DNA from: Flavobacterium sp. MFBS3-15
GTDB taxonomy: Bacteria; Bacteroidota; Bacteroidia; Flavobacteriales; Flavobacteriaceae
Length of the DNA: 64,000 nt
Assembly (NCBI RefSeq): GCF_026107645.2
Contig: NZ_JAPCHV010000001.1
Coordinates: 186,001 to 250,000 of the forward strand
Reading direction: 5' to 3'
The position numbers and the translations under genes are program-made. The notes beneath the pieces are model-generated. The model saw only the letters and a list, made by a program, of their open reading frames with translations, made no database searches and was not told the origin of the DNA. This document shows, one piece after another, positions 7,746-20,662 of this stretch (positions are counted from its first letter, which is position 1; each line of letters begins with the position of its first letter).

Positions 7746-8651
7746 ATGAAAGTTTTAATAACCGGGGCTACCGGGCTCGTGGGAACCGAGCTCGTATCTT
7801 TACTGCTTAAGAATGGTATCCATATACATTATCTTACCACATCTGAAAAAAAACTACAACACGAAACGCAATATAAAGGTTTTCTCTGGGATCCTGAAAA
7901 AGGTGAGGCCGATGTACGTTGCATTGAAGATGTAGATGCTATAATCCATCTTGCAGGGGCTTCCATCTCCAGGCGCTGGACTGATGCTTATAAAGAAGAA
8001 ATCCTGGAAAGCCGGGTTGTTTCGGCCAACCTGCTGTACAAAATACTCAAAAACCACAATCATACTGTAAAGCACTTTATTTCAGCGTCAGCCATAGGTA
8101 TATATCCGGACAGTACAGACAAGGTATATTCTGAGGATAGTCCTGAGGCAGATGACTCATTCCTTGGGCAGGTAGTCACGAAATGGGAGCAGGCTGCCGA
8201 CCTTTTTTCCCAATTGGGCATTTCGGTCACAAAAATAAGGACCGGACTTGTGCTTTCCGGAAAAGGAGGTATGCTCAAAGAACTTGAGCTGCCGGTCAAA
8301 TTCGGTTTAGGTGCGGCTTTCGGAAACGGAAAGCAAATGCAGTCATGGATACACCTGCGGGACCTGGTGGGTATTTACCATTTTGTACTTATGCACCATC
8401 TGGAAGGGATATACAATGCTGTGGCGCCCTATCCCGTTAGCCAAAAACAACTAATCAGGCAAATAGCAGAAGCATTAAAGGTGCCTTTTTTCCTCCCCGG
8501 AATACCTAAATTCATGATGAAGGCCATTTTAGGAGATATGCATGAACTGCTTTACTCCAGCCAGAATGCAAGTGCAAAAAAGATCATTGGCGAGGGCTAC
8601 CAATTCCGTTACCTTTCACTTGAAAAGGCATTGAAGCAGGAATTGCACTAG
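7746..8651 (+). CDS. TIGR01777 family NAD(P)-binding epimerase-like protein (YfcH type)
   Basis: A 301-residue short-chain dehydrogenase of the extended/atypical SDR39U1 group. The N-terminal nucleotide-binding motif is GATGLVGTELV (residues 7-17). AIIHLAGASISRRWTD (about 65-80) is the TIGR01777 signature segment, and HFISASAIGIYPD (about 113-125) contains the serine and tyrosine region. A C-terminal DUF1731-like part covers about residues 250-300 (PFFLPGIPKFMMKAILGDM). The length matches the family. The substrate is not established for this family, although proteins of this type have been linked to cell division. The gene stands alone between the riboswitch promoter region and a TPR gene. 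Confidence 0.85.
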   Translation: MKVLITGATGLVGTELVSLLLKNGIHIHYLTTSEKKLQHETQYKGFLWDPEKGEADVRCIEDVDAIIHLAGASISRRWTDAYKEEILESRVVSANLLYKILKNHNHTVKHFISASAIGIYPDSTDKVYSEDSPEADDSFLGQVVTKWEQAADLFSQLGISVTKIRTGLVLSGKGGMLKELELPVKFGLGAAFGNGKQMQSWIHLRDLVGIYHFVLMHHLEGIYNAVAPYPVSQKQLIRQIAEALKVPFFLPGIPKFMMKAILGDMHELLYSSQNASAKKIIGEGYQFRYLSLEKALKQELH

Positions 8652-8746
8652 TAGTATCGGGATGATGGGTTAACCTTAGATTATTTTGATGGAAGTAGTT
8701 CTTTTAGGCAATAATCCCTATATTTCGCCATAAATAACCGTCTTGC

Positions 8747-10261
8747 ATGAAAAAGCTTTTCGCCTTCGTCTTTCTCCTTTTGCTATCGAATACATTTGCT
8801 CAAACCGCCTATAGGTTTAAAGGAGATTTTGGCGAAGTGCAACAGGAAGAAATCCTGAAAAGTGCTGACTCCCTTTTCTATTTTCTGCCAAATATAGCCC
8901 TTAATGTTTCGACCAACCACCTTCGCCCTTACAAGGAAATACCTGTAGATAAAACTTACCAGCCCGGTTATCTGGAGGAACAACAAAAACTTTTGAAGCA
9001 GCATCCCGGTGATGCGACTGTCTATAACAACATTGCCAACTATTACCAGAATAAAGGCGATCTCAAGAGCGCGCAGGAAAATTATACAAAGGCTTTGGAA
9101 AACCTGAAGCTACAGCCCAAAGCCAAGGATTCGGCGAGCTTTTATTCATTAAGGGCAATCATTAAATTGAATCTGGGACAGGAGGGTGTCGGGGACATTG
9201 AAAAGGCGCTTGCCATCAACAAATCTGATTCTATTTCCCAGGTGTTTTATCCGCTATTCCTTGTGGGCAGGCAGGACTTTTCCAAAGCGCGAAAAGTCGT
9301 TACCGATGCGCTCGAAGATAAGGATAACCATATGAAGGATTTTAATTATATCATGCTGGGGATGATTGAGATGTATGAGGTTGCTTCTAAATTTAATGGG
9401 TTAAGTGATGAGGAAACTGAGTTGCTGATGAATAAGGATATAGCTAAAATAATCGACTTTGATGCTAATGACAGGTACATGGATAAAAAAAATCCATGGT
9501 ACAACAGGGCAAAGCAGATGTTGGGCCTTTTTAATGGCATTATAAAGTACTCACAGGGGCTCGAACCCGGGGGCAGCTTTACACCAACGCAAAGCGACAT
9601 TGCCTATATGGCGGCTAAAGAGGAATACTTCAAAAAAGTGCTGAAAGAAAAGAATGCCAGTCTGTACGGTGCATATTTCAGCCTGGGTATTATCAATTAT
9701 TCGCAAAAGAAGTTTACTGAGGCGAATGGCTATTTTGAAAAGGCGTTATTGTCTTTTCCAAAAGACAAAGAAGGCTTTCAGTTCAATACTGCAGAGATAT
9801 ATGATAACATGGCCGGAGTGTACTATATGCAAAAAAACTATGCGAAAGTAAAGGAAATACTTTTGAAGAAAGTTGCCCTGAAATCGCTAAATGCCATGAT
9901 GCGGCGTGACGATTACACACACATTGCTGGGATATGTCTTGAGCAAAATAATTTGGTGGAAGCTGAAACCTATGCACAGTTGGCGCTGGAGGCCGATGAC
10001 AGCTTTGCGGCCAACAGTATGCTGGCCTACATCAGCTTTAAGCGCAACTACGGCCTTTCGGCAGAGAAATACCTGCAAAAGGCTATGGCACAAATAAGCA
10101 ACCAGGAGGAAGTGTGCAAGGCGCTTACTATGGTAGCAGCAATACAATTGGTAAATGGTTCACCCGATGGTGCTTACTCGGTGTATAACGACCACAAATC
10201 CTACCTTGAAGGTTATGAGTGTGACTGCGAGGCGATGTTGGAGAGGTATGTGGTGGAATAA
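8747..10261 (+). CDS. Exported tetratricopeptide repeat protein
   Basis: A 504-residue protein with a signal peptide cleaved after NTFAQ (about residue 19), so it acts in the periplasm or at the outer membrane. TPR-like helix pairs are visible at DATVYNNIANYYQNKGD and SAQENYTKALE (about 88-118), YGAYFSLGIINYSQKKF and NGYFEKAL (about 305-335), IYDNMAGVYYMQKNYAKVKE (about 352) and IAGICLEQNNLVEAETYAQL (about 402). TPRs form protein-binding scaffolds; no enzyme domain is seen. Its stop codon directly abuts the stop of the converging gene at 10262, with no terminator between. Specific partner unknown. Confidence 0.8.
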   Translation: MKKLFAFVFLLLLSNTFAQTAYRFKGDFGEVQQEEILKSADSLFYFLPNIALNVSTNHLRPYKEIPVDKTYQPGYLEEQQKLLKQHPGDATVYNNIANYYQNKGDLKSAQENYTKALENLKLQPKAKDSASFYSLRAIIKLNLGQEGVGDIEKALAINKSDSISQVFYPLFLVGRQDFSKARKVVTDALEDKDNHMKDFNYIMLGMIEMYEVASKFNGLSDEETELLMNKDIAKIIDFDANDRYMDKKNPWYNRAKQMLGLFNGIIKYSQGLEPGGSFTPTQSDIAYMAAKEEYFKKVLKEKNASLYGAYFSLGIINYSQKKFTEANGYFEKALLSFPKDKEGFQFNTAEIYDNMAGVYYMQKNYAKVKEILLKKVALKSLNAMMRRDDYTHIAGICLEQNNLVEAETYAQLALEADDSFAANSMLAYISFKRNYGLSAEKYLQKAMAQISNQEEVCKALTMVAAIQLVNGSPDGAYSVYNDHKSYLEGYECDCEAMLERYVVE

Positions 10262-11161
10262 TTAAGGGTTGGGGACAATTATTTTTATGCTGAAAGATGG
10301 TGCTACAAGCTGTTCCTTAGCTATATCTGTCCCAAAAGAATTTTTGTAATCTTTCGTGAGCCAATCATTAATATTTTGCCATCCGTTTTTTGAAAAGCTA
10401 TATCTTTCGCAATACTTTTTGTTATCTGATTGATGCACAGCAAAGCCTAAATTGACTGTTGAATTTTCTACCAAATTGCCGTTTTGGTCAAATTCTCCAA
10501 TAGCTTCAAGGCCAATGTATGCTCCTTCTGAAGGTAAAATTAGATCATATCCAGACAAGTCAATTTCTATATGGCCTTTAACACCGGGTTTAAGTATTCC
10601 GGTAATATTTTCAGAAGAAATTTCATTTCCAGGCCAAATTTTGTCTTCTATTGCTGAATAAAGATGAAAGCGATAACCTATATGGTATTTCTTAGTTTGC
10701 GTGATGAATATAAAGGATTGTATACGGGTGGGTTTTTTATATGGGTTTTCAATATAAACAGCTACAATTCCGCCTTTATTGATGCCTCTATACTTTTTAT
10801 TGTTTTTTTTGTCGCCATATCCAATGGTCTTTATTTCGGCATTACTGCTAATAATGACTTCATCAAGTTGGATTATTTCTTTTTCTAGGTAGATAATATT
10901 TGTAAGTTCATTCTTTTGTAAAATTAATGGTTTGTAACCAACGCAGGAAAATTCTATTGAGTCAAAAGCTTTTGTAGTGTCTATTTGTATTTTCCCATCA
11001 ATATCACAATAATTGCCCTCAAGAGTTTTTCCATTTTTTAATAAAATGACCGATGCAAATTGAACTGGTTGGTTTGTTTGGATGTCAGTAATTATTACTG
11101 ATATTGCTTTGCAGCTACTACTAAAACCAATCAATAGAAGTATTATCAAGAATTTATTCAT
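10262..11161 (-). CDS. Exported CarboxypepD_reg-like domain protein of unknown function
   Basis: A 299-residue protein. I start at ATG 11161 (MNKFLIILLLIGFSSSC), giving a signal sequence with a possible lipobox Cys; 10 more residues upstream lack signal character. Residues about 20-95 form a CarboxypepD_reg-like beta-sandwich (TDIQTNQPVQFASVILLKNG ... NYCDIDGKIQID ... IEFSCVGYKPLIL) ending in IIQLDEVIISSN, the kind of link seen before TonB receptor plugs. No plug or barrel follows; instead there is a second beta-rich region of about 190 residues that I do not recognise. The DNA is clearly more AT-rich than the neighbouring TPR gene. Confidence 0.7.
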   Translation of the reverse strand: MNKFLIILLLIGFSSSCKAISVIITDIQTNQPVQFASVILLKNGKTLEGNYCDIDGKIQIDTTKAFDSIEFSCVGYKPLILQKNELTNIIYLEKEIIQLDEVIISSNAEIKTIGYGDKKNNKKYRGINKGGIVAVYIENPYKKPTRIQSFIFITQTKKYHIGYRFHLYSAIEDKIWPGNEISSENITGILKPGVKGHIEIDLSGYDLILPSEGAYIGLEAIGEFDQNGNLVENSTVNLGFAVHQSDNKKYCERYSFSKNGWQNINDWLTKDYKNSFGTDIAKEQLVAPSFSIKIIVPNP

Positions 11162-11231
11162 AATTAAACATATTACTGCTCCGTCCAACAAGATTTGTTT
11201 GACGGAACAGTTGATTTATAGTTCAGATGTT

Positions 11232-11906
11232 CTATCCTGGAGGACAATCGCATGGGAAAGTAGCAGGTACTTCATTTCCTGTGTTAGGATTTATTGTCAT
11301 TACTTGTTTTGGAGTATCATTTGTTGCGATCCAAAAAGCATAATAAGTATAATACTGTCCATAAGAACAGCCTCCATCGCCATTTGAATTAGGCCCACAA
11401 GACCCGTTTTCAATTGACGAGCCAAAGAATCTCCTGGGTTTTATTAACCTTTCAGAACTGGTGCTGAATGGTGTAAAGCCGCCGCTTTGATACAATGTGT
11501 CATGTGACAAATCAAATGAGTTTCTTTTATAACCTGAGCCTAAAATACTATACTGGTTCAATGTGCTCGTTGAGCGAATGTGCTCCATATAAAAATCTTC
11601 TGAAGGAGTTTCAAGCAAGTAACCTCTCAATGTTTCTGTTCCTGATGAAGTAGCATAAATTTCTGTAACATAATATGAGATTCCGGCTTCACGAATTTCT
11701 GAACGGGCTGCGTCAATCCTGTATGAAGAACTCCCATAGAGCGTTGTAAATAATGTCCTGAAGTCCGCAGATCCCCTGCTCATCTGTTCCAAATTTCCTT
11801 CTCCTTCGATCGCTGAAGATTCATTAATTTTTAAATCTTCTTCGCTACTGCACCCAATAATTAAGGTAATGGCAAATAGCCAAAATAATAAAAATAATCT
11901 TTTCAT
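11232..11906 (-). CDS. Hypothetical lipoprotein
   Basis: A 224-residue lipoprotein (lipobox LIIGC, Cys19). The mature part starts with a low-complexity acidic stretch (SSEEDLKINESSAIEGEG), then a mixed beta region, and ends with a Cys-rich tail: SCGPNSNGDGGCSYGQYYTY and the final CDCPPG. The paired cysteines suggest disulfides in the exported protein. No known domain was recognised. It is followed at 70 bases by the CarboxypepD_reg-like gene on the same strand, so the two may form an operon. The AT-rich composition of this pair suggests a less conserved, possibly acquired, insertion between core genes. Confidence 0.65.
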   Translation of the reverse strand: MKRLFLLFWLFAITLIIGCSSEEDLKINESSAIEGEGNLEQMSRGSADFRTLFTTLYGSSSYRIDAARSEIREAGISYYVTEIYATSSGTETLRGYLLETPSEDFYMEHIRSTSTLNQYSILGSGYKRNSFDLSHDTLYQSGGFTPFSTSSERLIKPRRFFGSSIENGSCGPNSNGDGGCSYGQYYTYYAFWIATNDTPKQVMTINPNTGNEVPATFPCDCPPG

Positions 11907-15220
<3,314 letters not shown>

Positions 15221-15224
<4 letters not shown>

Positions 15225-16156
15225 AAGTAACAATAGTTGGCGCCGGAAATGTGGGCGCTACGTGTGCCGATGTTATCTCCTACAGGGGAATTGCCAGTGA
15301 AGTAGTTTTACTTGACATTAAAGAAGGTTTTGCAGAAGGTAAGGCTATGGATATCATGCAATGCGCAACCACTACAGGCTTCAATACCAAAGTGAGCGGC
15401 GTAACCAACGATTACTCCAAAACAGCGGGCAGCGATGTAGTTGTGATTACATCGGGCATACCAAGGAAGCCGGGGATGACGCGCGAGGAGCTTATCGGTA
15501 TCAATGCGGGCATCGTAAAATCGGTTGCCGAAAATGTATTGAAGCATTCGCCTGATACAATTATCGTAGTTGTATCTAATCCAATGGATACAATGACTTA
15601 CCTAACGTTAAAAGCTACCGGCCTGCCGAAAAACAGGATAATCGGTATGGGCGGTGCGCTGGATAGCTCGCGTTTCAAATATTACCTGTCAAAAGCACTT
15701 GACAGGCCGTCGAACGACGTGCAGGGCATGGTAATCGGTGGTCATGGCGATACAACCATGATACCGCTTACAAGGCTGGCTTCGTACAATGGAAGCCCGG
15801 TATCCAATTTCCTTTCGCAGGAAGTGCTTGATAAAGTTGCTGCCGATACCATGGTAGGTGGTGCTACACTTACGGGCCTGTTGGGTACATCGGCCTGGTA
15901 TGCACCTGGAGCATCGGTTGCTTACCTGGTAGACAGCATCCTAAACGACCAAAAGAAAATGATAGCCTGCTCTGTACTGCTTGAGGGTGAGTATGGCCAG
16001 GAGGATATCTGCATGGGAGTTCCGTGCATCATTGGCAAAAACGGCCTTGAGGAGATCATCGACATCAAGCTTGATGAGAAGGAAAAAGCATTGTTCGCCA
16101 AGAGTGCCGATGCGGTAAGGGCTATGAACGGCGACCTGAAATCGGTACTGGCATAA
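15221..16156 (+). CDS. mdh: Malate dehydrogenase
   Basis: A 311-residue NAD-dependent malate dehydrogenase of the lactate dehydrogenase-like class (MDH type 3), converting malate to oxaloacetate in the TCA cycle. The Rossmann motif is VGAGNVGATCADV (residues 5-17). Arginines for substrate binding lie in GIPRKPGMTREEL (Arg81 region), and the catalytic His is in IGGHGDTTMIP at His175. NPMDTMTYL is the usual cofactor-loop segment. Length matches the family. The start codon overlaps the stop of the preceding barrel gene, and a strong terminator follows 23 bases after the stop. Confidence 0.95.
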
Positions 16157-16179
16157 CACCTTATTATATATAGAATTTC

Positions 16180-16206
16180 AAAAGCCGCGATGAGCGGCTT
16201 TTTTGT
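16180..16206 (+). terminator. Rho-independent terminator after mdh
   Basis: A 9-bp stem (AAAAGCCGC / GCGGCTTTT, loop GATGA) that runs into six T. It ends the gyrB-barrel-mdh transcript. Confidence 0.85.
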
Positions 16207-16280
16207 TGGATTATTACGGATATTTTTCAGTCATTCACAGTTATTTGCGATGCTGTTCGTCAGTATAAAAGCGTTGAAAA

Positions 16281-16658
16281 TTATTGTTTCACGACTTTGT
16301 CATAATTCCCGCTGCTGCACGGGTCTACAAAAAAGTAATCCAGGTTAGGGCCAGGAGAGGGCATGGCGGTAATTATCGGGTCGGTATTGTTGTCGTGGTA
16401 ATTGTTGTAATAGCGGTTATCTTCATCCTTCATGTAAAGACGATAAAAGTCAGCTTCATTGGCAGGAGCCTGAGAGGAAGTGTCCTGTTGCGGCTTGTTG
16501 TTTTTAGCATAAAAAATGATGTCATGCTGCTTTTGCTCCTCTATTTTCTGAAGGCTTTCTTTAGCGGCAGTGGTAAGGCTGGATGGCAATTGAGCCTCCT
16601 GTCCGTGTGCCTGTAAGGCAGCTAAAACAATTGCGGAGAGGGTGAAAGGTCTTATCAT
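16281..16658 (-). CDS. Small exported protein of unknown function
   Basis: A 125-residue protein with a signal peptide cleaved after QAHGQ (about residue 20). The mature part is polar and Asn/Asp/Tyr rich (DEDNRYYNNYHDNNTDP) and ends with a proline-glycine segment and a single Cys in DPCSSGNYDK. No domain is recognised. It sits alone between the mdh terminator and the secDF promoter, convergent with mdh. Codon use looks like the neighbours. A real gene is likely because of the well-formed signal peptide, but there is no homology I can name. Confidence 0.6.
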   Translation of the reverse strand: MIRPFTLSAIVLAALQAHGQEAQLPSSLTTAAKESLQKIEEQKQHDIIFYAKNNKPQQDTSSQAPANEADFYRLYMKDEDNRYYNNYHDNNTDPIITAMPSPGPNLDYFFVDPCSSGNYDKVVKQ

Positions 16659-16761
16659 GATGCGACTGTTTTACCAAAAATACAAAATAATTTTATCGTA
16701 AACCCTTAAAACTATGTATTTCCTGCGGATTTCGTTTTTTATGATAATGTTAGTAAATAAG

Positions 16762-16792
16762 TTGGTTTATCAAACGGTAAATTATATATTTG
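16762..16792 (+). promoter_or_regulatory. Probable promoter of secDF
   Basis: TTG at 16762-16764 and TATATTTG at 16785-16792 are 20 bases apart, matching the Flavobacterium consensus TTG-N(17-23)-TAnnTTTG. The ATG of secDF lies 40 bases downstream of the -7 element. Confidence 0.65.
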
Positions 16793-16831
16793 CTCGTTTT
16801 TAAAAAATGGAATATTTTAATTTAAGTAATA

Positions 16832-19804
16832 ATGCAGAATAAGGGACTCATTAAATTTTTCGCAATCATATTTGCGTTAGTGTGTATTTACCAGCTCACG
16901 TTCACATATGTATCGCATGGTATCCAGGATGATGCCAAGGCTTTTGCCAAAGGTGATACAGATAAAGAGGTAGCTTACCTCGAACAAATGAAGGATTCGG
17001 TAGTTTATCTTGGTTACACTTATAAGGAAGTAAGTGATAAGCAGATAAACAAAGGGCTTGACCTTGAGGGCGGTATTAACGTAATGCTGGAAATATCAGT
17101 AAAAGACATACTTCGCGGGCTTGCAAACAATTCTACCAACGCTGTTTTTAACCAGGCGCTTGACAAAGCTACTAAAGACAGGGAAGGTAACCAGGATTAC
17201 CTGGATGCATTCTTTATTGCATTTGACAAAGTATCCCAGGGTAAAGAAAAACTTGCTTCGCCGGAATTGTTTACAAACAGGATCATGGATCAGGCGGTAA
17301 ACACTTCGATGACCGATAATGAAGTGAAGGCGGTACTTAGGAAGAAAGTGGCTGAAGCCATTGATAGTGCTTTCGGTGTACTTACAGAGCGTATAGACAA
17401 GTTTGGTGTTGTTCAGCCAAACATCCAGAAAATAGGCGAATCAGGACGTATCATGCTTGAGCTTCCGGGCGCTAAGGATATAGATCGTGTTAAAAAGCTC
17501 GTTTCAAGTACAGCGCAGCTTGAGTTTTGGGAAGCTTATAAAACAAGCGAATTGCAGATGTTCCTTATGTCTGCAAACCAGGCCCTGATGGCAACTGAAA
17601 AAAAAGTAGAGACAAAAGAAGAAGTTAAGACTACAGCAAACGACTCTATCGAAAAGCTTTTGGGAGGCAAAGATTCGCTTAATGCGGCCAAGAAAGGCAA
17701 CAACCCGCTTTTCGACAAACTTATGCCTAACCAAAACGGTGGGCCTGTGTTGGGTTATGCTTCAACAAAGGATACTGCCGCAATCAACGGTTACCTTAAC
17801 AGGGGTGATATCCGTTCACTGCTTTCAGGCGACCAGCGTTTTGCGCGTTTCGCATGGGGTAAGGAAGCTGCAGGCAGCAAAGGTATCCTTGAGCTTTATG
17901 CCCTTAAAGGAAATAAAAGCAACATTGCGCCACTTGGAGGAAATGTAATCACGGGTGCTAACGATGCATTCGACCAACAGGGACGTCCGTCTGTAGAAAT
18001 GCAGATGAGCCCTAAAGGAGCTGTGAAATGGGAGGAGATGACTGGTAAAGCATACAGGGAGCAGGGCTTTATTGCTATTGTCCTTGATAATGTTGTTTAT
18101 TCTGCTCCGGGTGTTACTACAGGCCCTATTTCCGGCGGTAACTCACAGATTACCGGTTCGTTCGACGTAACCGAATCAAAAGACTTAGCTAACATTTTAA
18201 GGGCTGGAAAACTTCCTGCAAAGGCTGAGATTGTACAGTCGGAGATTGTTGGTCCGTCATTGGGACAGGAAGCTATCGATAACGGTATCATGTCGTCAAT
18301 AGTAGGTTTATTGCTTGTATCGCTTTGGATGGTGGTTTACTACGGTAAGGCCGGTTGGTATGCTAACGTTGCTCTTCTTGTGAACCTTCTGTTCCTTTTC
18401 GGTGTGCTTGCAAGCTTTGGCGCGGTGCTTACATTGCCTGGTATTGCAGGTATCGTACTTACAATGGGTACTGCCGTGGATGCGAACATTATCATCTATG
18501 AGCGGGCTAAAGAAGAATTGCGTGCCGGTAAAACGCTTGAAGAAGCCGTTAAAATATCATATAGCTGGAGGGGTGCAATGTCATCGATCACCGATGCTAA
18601 CGTAACACACGTACTTACAGGTTTGGTACTATTGATTTTCGGTACAGGCCCGGTTAAAGGTTTTGCTACTACGCTACTTATAGGTATATTCACTTCACTG
18701 TTCACTTCTATTTTCATCGCAAGGCTATTTCTTGATAATGATATCAAAAAAGGCAATGTTGTGAACTTTGTAACCGGTATGTCTAAAAACTGGTTTACCA
18801 ACTTCCATTTCAATTTCCTTGGGGCGAAGAAGTTTACCTACATTTTCTCTTCACTTGTTGTTATTGTAAGTTGTGTTTCTTTCTACGTTAACGGACTTGA
18901 TCAAGGTATCGACTTCGTAGGTGGGCGTACTTTCCAGGTTAAATTTGAAAAACCTGTTGTTGTAGATGAGGTTAAAGCAAACCTTGAAAAGGAATTTGCA
19001 AATGAATATGTTGATGTTAAGGTGTTTGGTAATACATCGCAATTGAGGATCACCACTAAATATAAAGTAAAAGAAAACACGGTTGAGGCGGATACCGAAG
19101 TAAACCAAAAACTTTATAATGGCCTTAAAGGTTACTATACTAATCTTGATTACGATAAATTCGCTAACAGTTACACAGGTAAAAATCTTGGTATCATGCA
19201 GGCATCTAAAGTAAGTGCTGTAGTTGCTGATGATATTAAGGCAAACTCAATATGGGCGGTTCTGGGCTCAATGGGTATCGTATTCATCTACCTCATGGTA
19301 AGTTTCAGGAGGTGGCAATATTCTCTCGGAGCGATTGCTGCCGTTGCACACGACGTTATCTTTGTGTTAGGTATCTACTCGCTATGCTATAAGTTTATGC
19401 CTTTCCACATGGAAATGGACCAGCACTTCATTGCAGCGATCCTTACGGTTATTGGCTACTCAATGAACGATACGGTAATCGTATTTGACAGGGTTAGGGA
19501 ATTCCTTGCCGGTAAGACAAAAGGTAAATTTGCCGATATCGTTAACGCTTCAATCAACACTACCATGTCAAGGACTATCAACACGTCATTTACAATGATA
19601 TTGGTACTTCTGATCATGTTTATTTTCGGTGGTGACTCTATCCGCGGATTTATTTTCGCAATGCTTGTGGGTATCGTAGTAGGTACATACTCATCACTAT
19701 TTATCGCTACGCCGGTACTGGTAGATACGGTTCCTGCCAAAGATAAAGACAGGATTGAGCACGAGCACAACGACGAAGTGGTTGTAGCAGAGAAAGTAAA
19801 ATAG
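16832..19804 (+). CDS. secDF: Protein translocase subunit SecDF (SecD-SecF fusion)
   Basis: A 990-residue inner-membrane protein that uses the proton gradient to help pull preproteins through SecYEG. The SecD half has one N-terminal membrane segment, the periplasmic P1 region with KQINKGLDLEGGINVMLEIS (about 69-88), and a membrane block with LRAGKLPAKAEIVQSEIVGP and GTAVDANIIIYERAKEELRAG (about 546-566). The SecF half begins near 660 with NGLDQGIDFVGGRTFQVKFE and ends with TVIGYSMNDTVIVFDRVREF and NTTMSRTINTSFT. SecD and SecF are separate in E. coli but fused in Bacteroidota and Bacillus. A Lys-rich insert near 255-300 lengthens the periplasmic part. Monocistronic, with its own promoter and terminator. 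Confidence 0.97.
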   Translation: MQNKGLIKFFAIIFALVCIYQLTFTYVSHGIQDDAKAFAKGDTDKEVAYLEQMKDSVVYLGYTYKEVSDKQINKGLDLEGGINVMLEISVKDILRGLANNSTNAVFNQALDKATKDREGNQDYLDAFFIAFDKVSQGKEKLASPELFTNRIMDQAVNTSMTDNEVKAVLRKKVAEAIDSAFGVLTERIDKFGVVQPNIQKIGESGRIMLELPGAKDIDRVKKLVSSTAQLEFWEAYKTSELQMFLMSANQALMATEKKVETKEEVKTTANDSIEKLLGGKDSLNAAKKGNNPLFDKLMPNQNGGPVLGYASTKDTAAINGYLNRGDIRSLLSGDQRFARFAWGKEAAGSKGILELYALKGNKSNIAPLGGNVITGANDAFDQQGRPSVEMQMSPKGAVKWEEMTGKAYREQGFIAIVLDNVVYSAPGVTTGPISGGNSQITGSFDVTESKDLANILRAGKLPAKAEIVQSEIVGPSLGQEAIDNGIMSSIVGLLLVSLWMVVYYGKAGWYANVALLVNLLFLFGVLASFGAVLTLPGIAGIVLTMGTAVDANIIIYERAKEELRAGKTLEEAVKISYSWRGAMSSITDANVTHVLTGLVLLIFGTGPVKGFATTLLIGIFTSLFTSIFIARLFLDNDIKKGNVVNFVTGMSKNWFTNFHFNFLGAKKFTYIFSSLVVIVSCVSFYVNGLDQGIDFVGGRTFQVKFEKPVVVDEVKANLEKEFANEYVDVKVFGNTSQLRITTKYKVKENTVEADTEVNQKLYNGLKGYYTNLDYDKFANSYTGKNLGIMQASKVSAVVADDIKANSIWAVLGSMGIVFIYLMVSFRRWQYSLGAIAAVAHDVIFVLGIYSLCYKFMPFHMEMDQHFIAAILTVIGYSMNDTVIVFDRVREFLAGKTKGKFADIVNASINTTMSRTINTSFTMILVLLIMFIFGGDSIRGFIFAMLVGIVVGTYSSLFIATPVLVDTVPAKDKDRIEHEHNDEVVVAEKVK

Positions 19805-19824
19805 TTACTTGGTAAAAATATTGT

Positions 19825-19860
19825 AAACCTGCTTATGAAAATAAGCAGGTTTTTTATTTT
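19825..19860 (+). terminator. Rho-independent terminator after secDF
   Basis: An 11-bp or longer perfect stem (AACCTGCTTAT / ATAAGCAGGTT, loop GAAA) followed by TTTTATTTT, starting 21 bases after the secDF stop. Confidence 0.9.
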
Positions 19861-19949
19861 GCATCATAACAAGTTCTAAAGCCGGTAGCATTTGAGCAAT
19901 TTTTAAACTATATTAGCGTTCAATTTAAAACGAAACTTAAGTTATTTCT

Positions 19950-20660
19950 ATGCTAAACTTCCAGAATGCTGACAGCCTTGCTACAGCAAACCAGGCCGTA
20001 TCTACCGATGGTACAGTTGTAACCGAGAAAACATTATCTATTTGGGAACTCCTTACAAGCGGCGGGCTTGGAGGGCAGCTCATAATGATTGTTTTGGGGA
20101 TTCTCTTCTTTGTTGCGATCTACCTTTATATTGAGAGGTCTATGTCCTTAAAAGCAGCGTCAAAAATAGATAAGGGCTTCATGAACCAAATAAGGGAGCA
20201 TGTTGTGCACAGGAGGTTTGATAATGCAAAACTGCTTTGCCAGCATACCAATTCCCCGGTGGCGAGGCTCATTGAAAAAGGGATTTCCAGGATTGGGAGG
20301 CCCCTTGAAGATATTAACACCGCTATCGAAAATGCAGGCAAGCTTGAGATATACAACCTTGAGAAGAATGTGAGCATTCTCGCTACCATATCAGGTGCAG
20401 GGCCAATGATAGGCTTCCTGGGTACAGTAGTTGGTATGATACTTGCTTTCCATGAGATAGCAAGCGGGGGTGGCCAAATTGAGGTTGGCGCACTTGCAAG
20501 CGGAATTTATACAGCTATGACCACTACTGTGGTAGGCCTTATTGTAGGTATCTTTGCCTACATAGGCTATAATCACCTGGTAGTAAAGACTGATAAGATT
20601 GTGAACCAGATGGAGGCCAACGCGGTAGAGTTCCTTGATTTATTAAATGATCCTTTATAA
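19950..20660 (+). CDS. exbB: MotA/TolQ/ExbB family proton channel protein
   Basis: A 236-residue inner-membrane protein with three predicted membrane segments: about 45-65 (LIMIVLGILFFVAIYLYIE), 148-170 (TISGAGPMIGFLGTVVGMIL) and 188-212 (IYTAMTTTVVGLIVGIFAYI). The segments ISGAGPMIGFLGTVVGM and GIYTAMTTTVVGLIVGI are the ExbB/TolQ channel signatures. With ExbD it would couple proton flow to TonB. The gene is followed by exbD at 2 bases and a tonB-like gene at 6 bases, so it forms the energising complex for TonB receptors such as the BtuB-like one here. A Tol-Pal role is less likely because a tonB-like gene, not tolA, is adjacent. Confidence 0.9.
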   Translation: MLNFQNADSLATANQAVSTDGTVVTEKTLSIWELLTSGGLGGQLIMIVLGILFFVAIYLYIERSMSLKAASKIDKGFMNQIREHVVHRRFDNAKLLCQHTNSPVARLIEKGISRIGRPLEDINTAIENAGKLEIYNLEKNVSILATISGAGPMIGFLGTVVGMILAFHEIASGGGQIEVGALASGIYTAMTTTVVGLIVGIFAYIGYNHLVVKTDKIVNQMEANAVEFLDLLNDPL

Positions 20661-20662
20661 GT

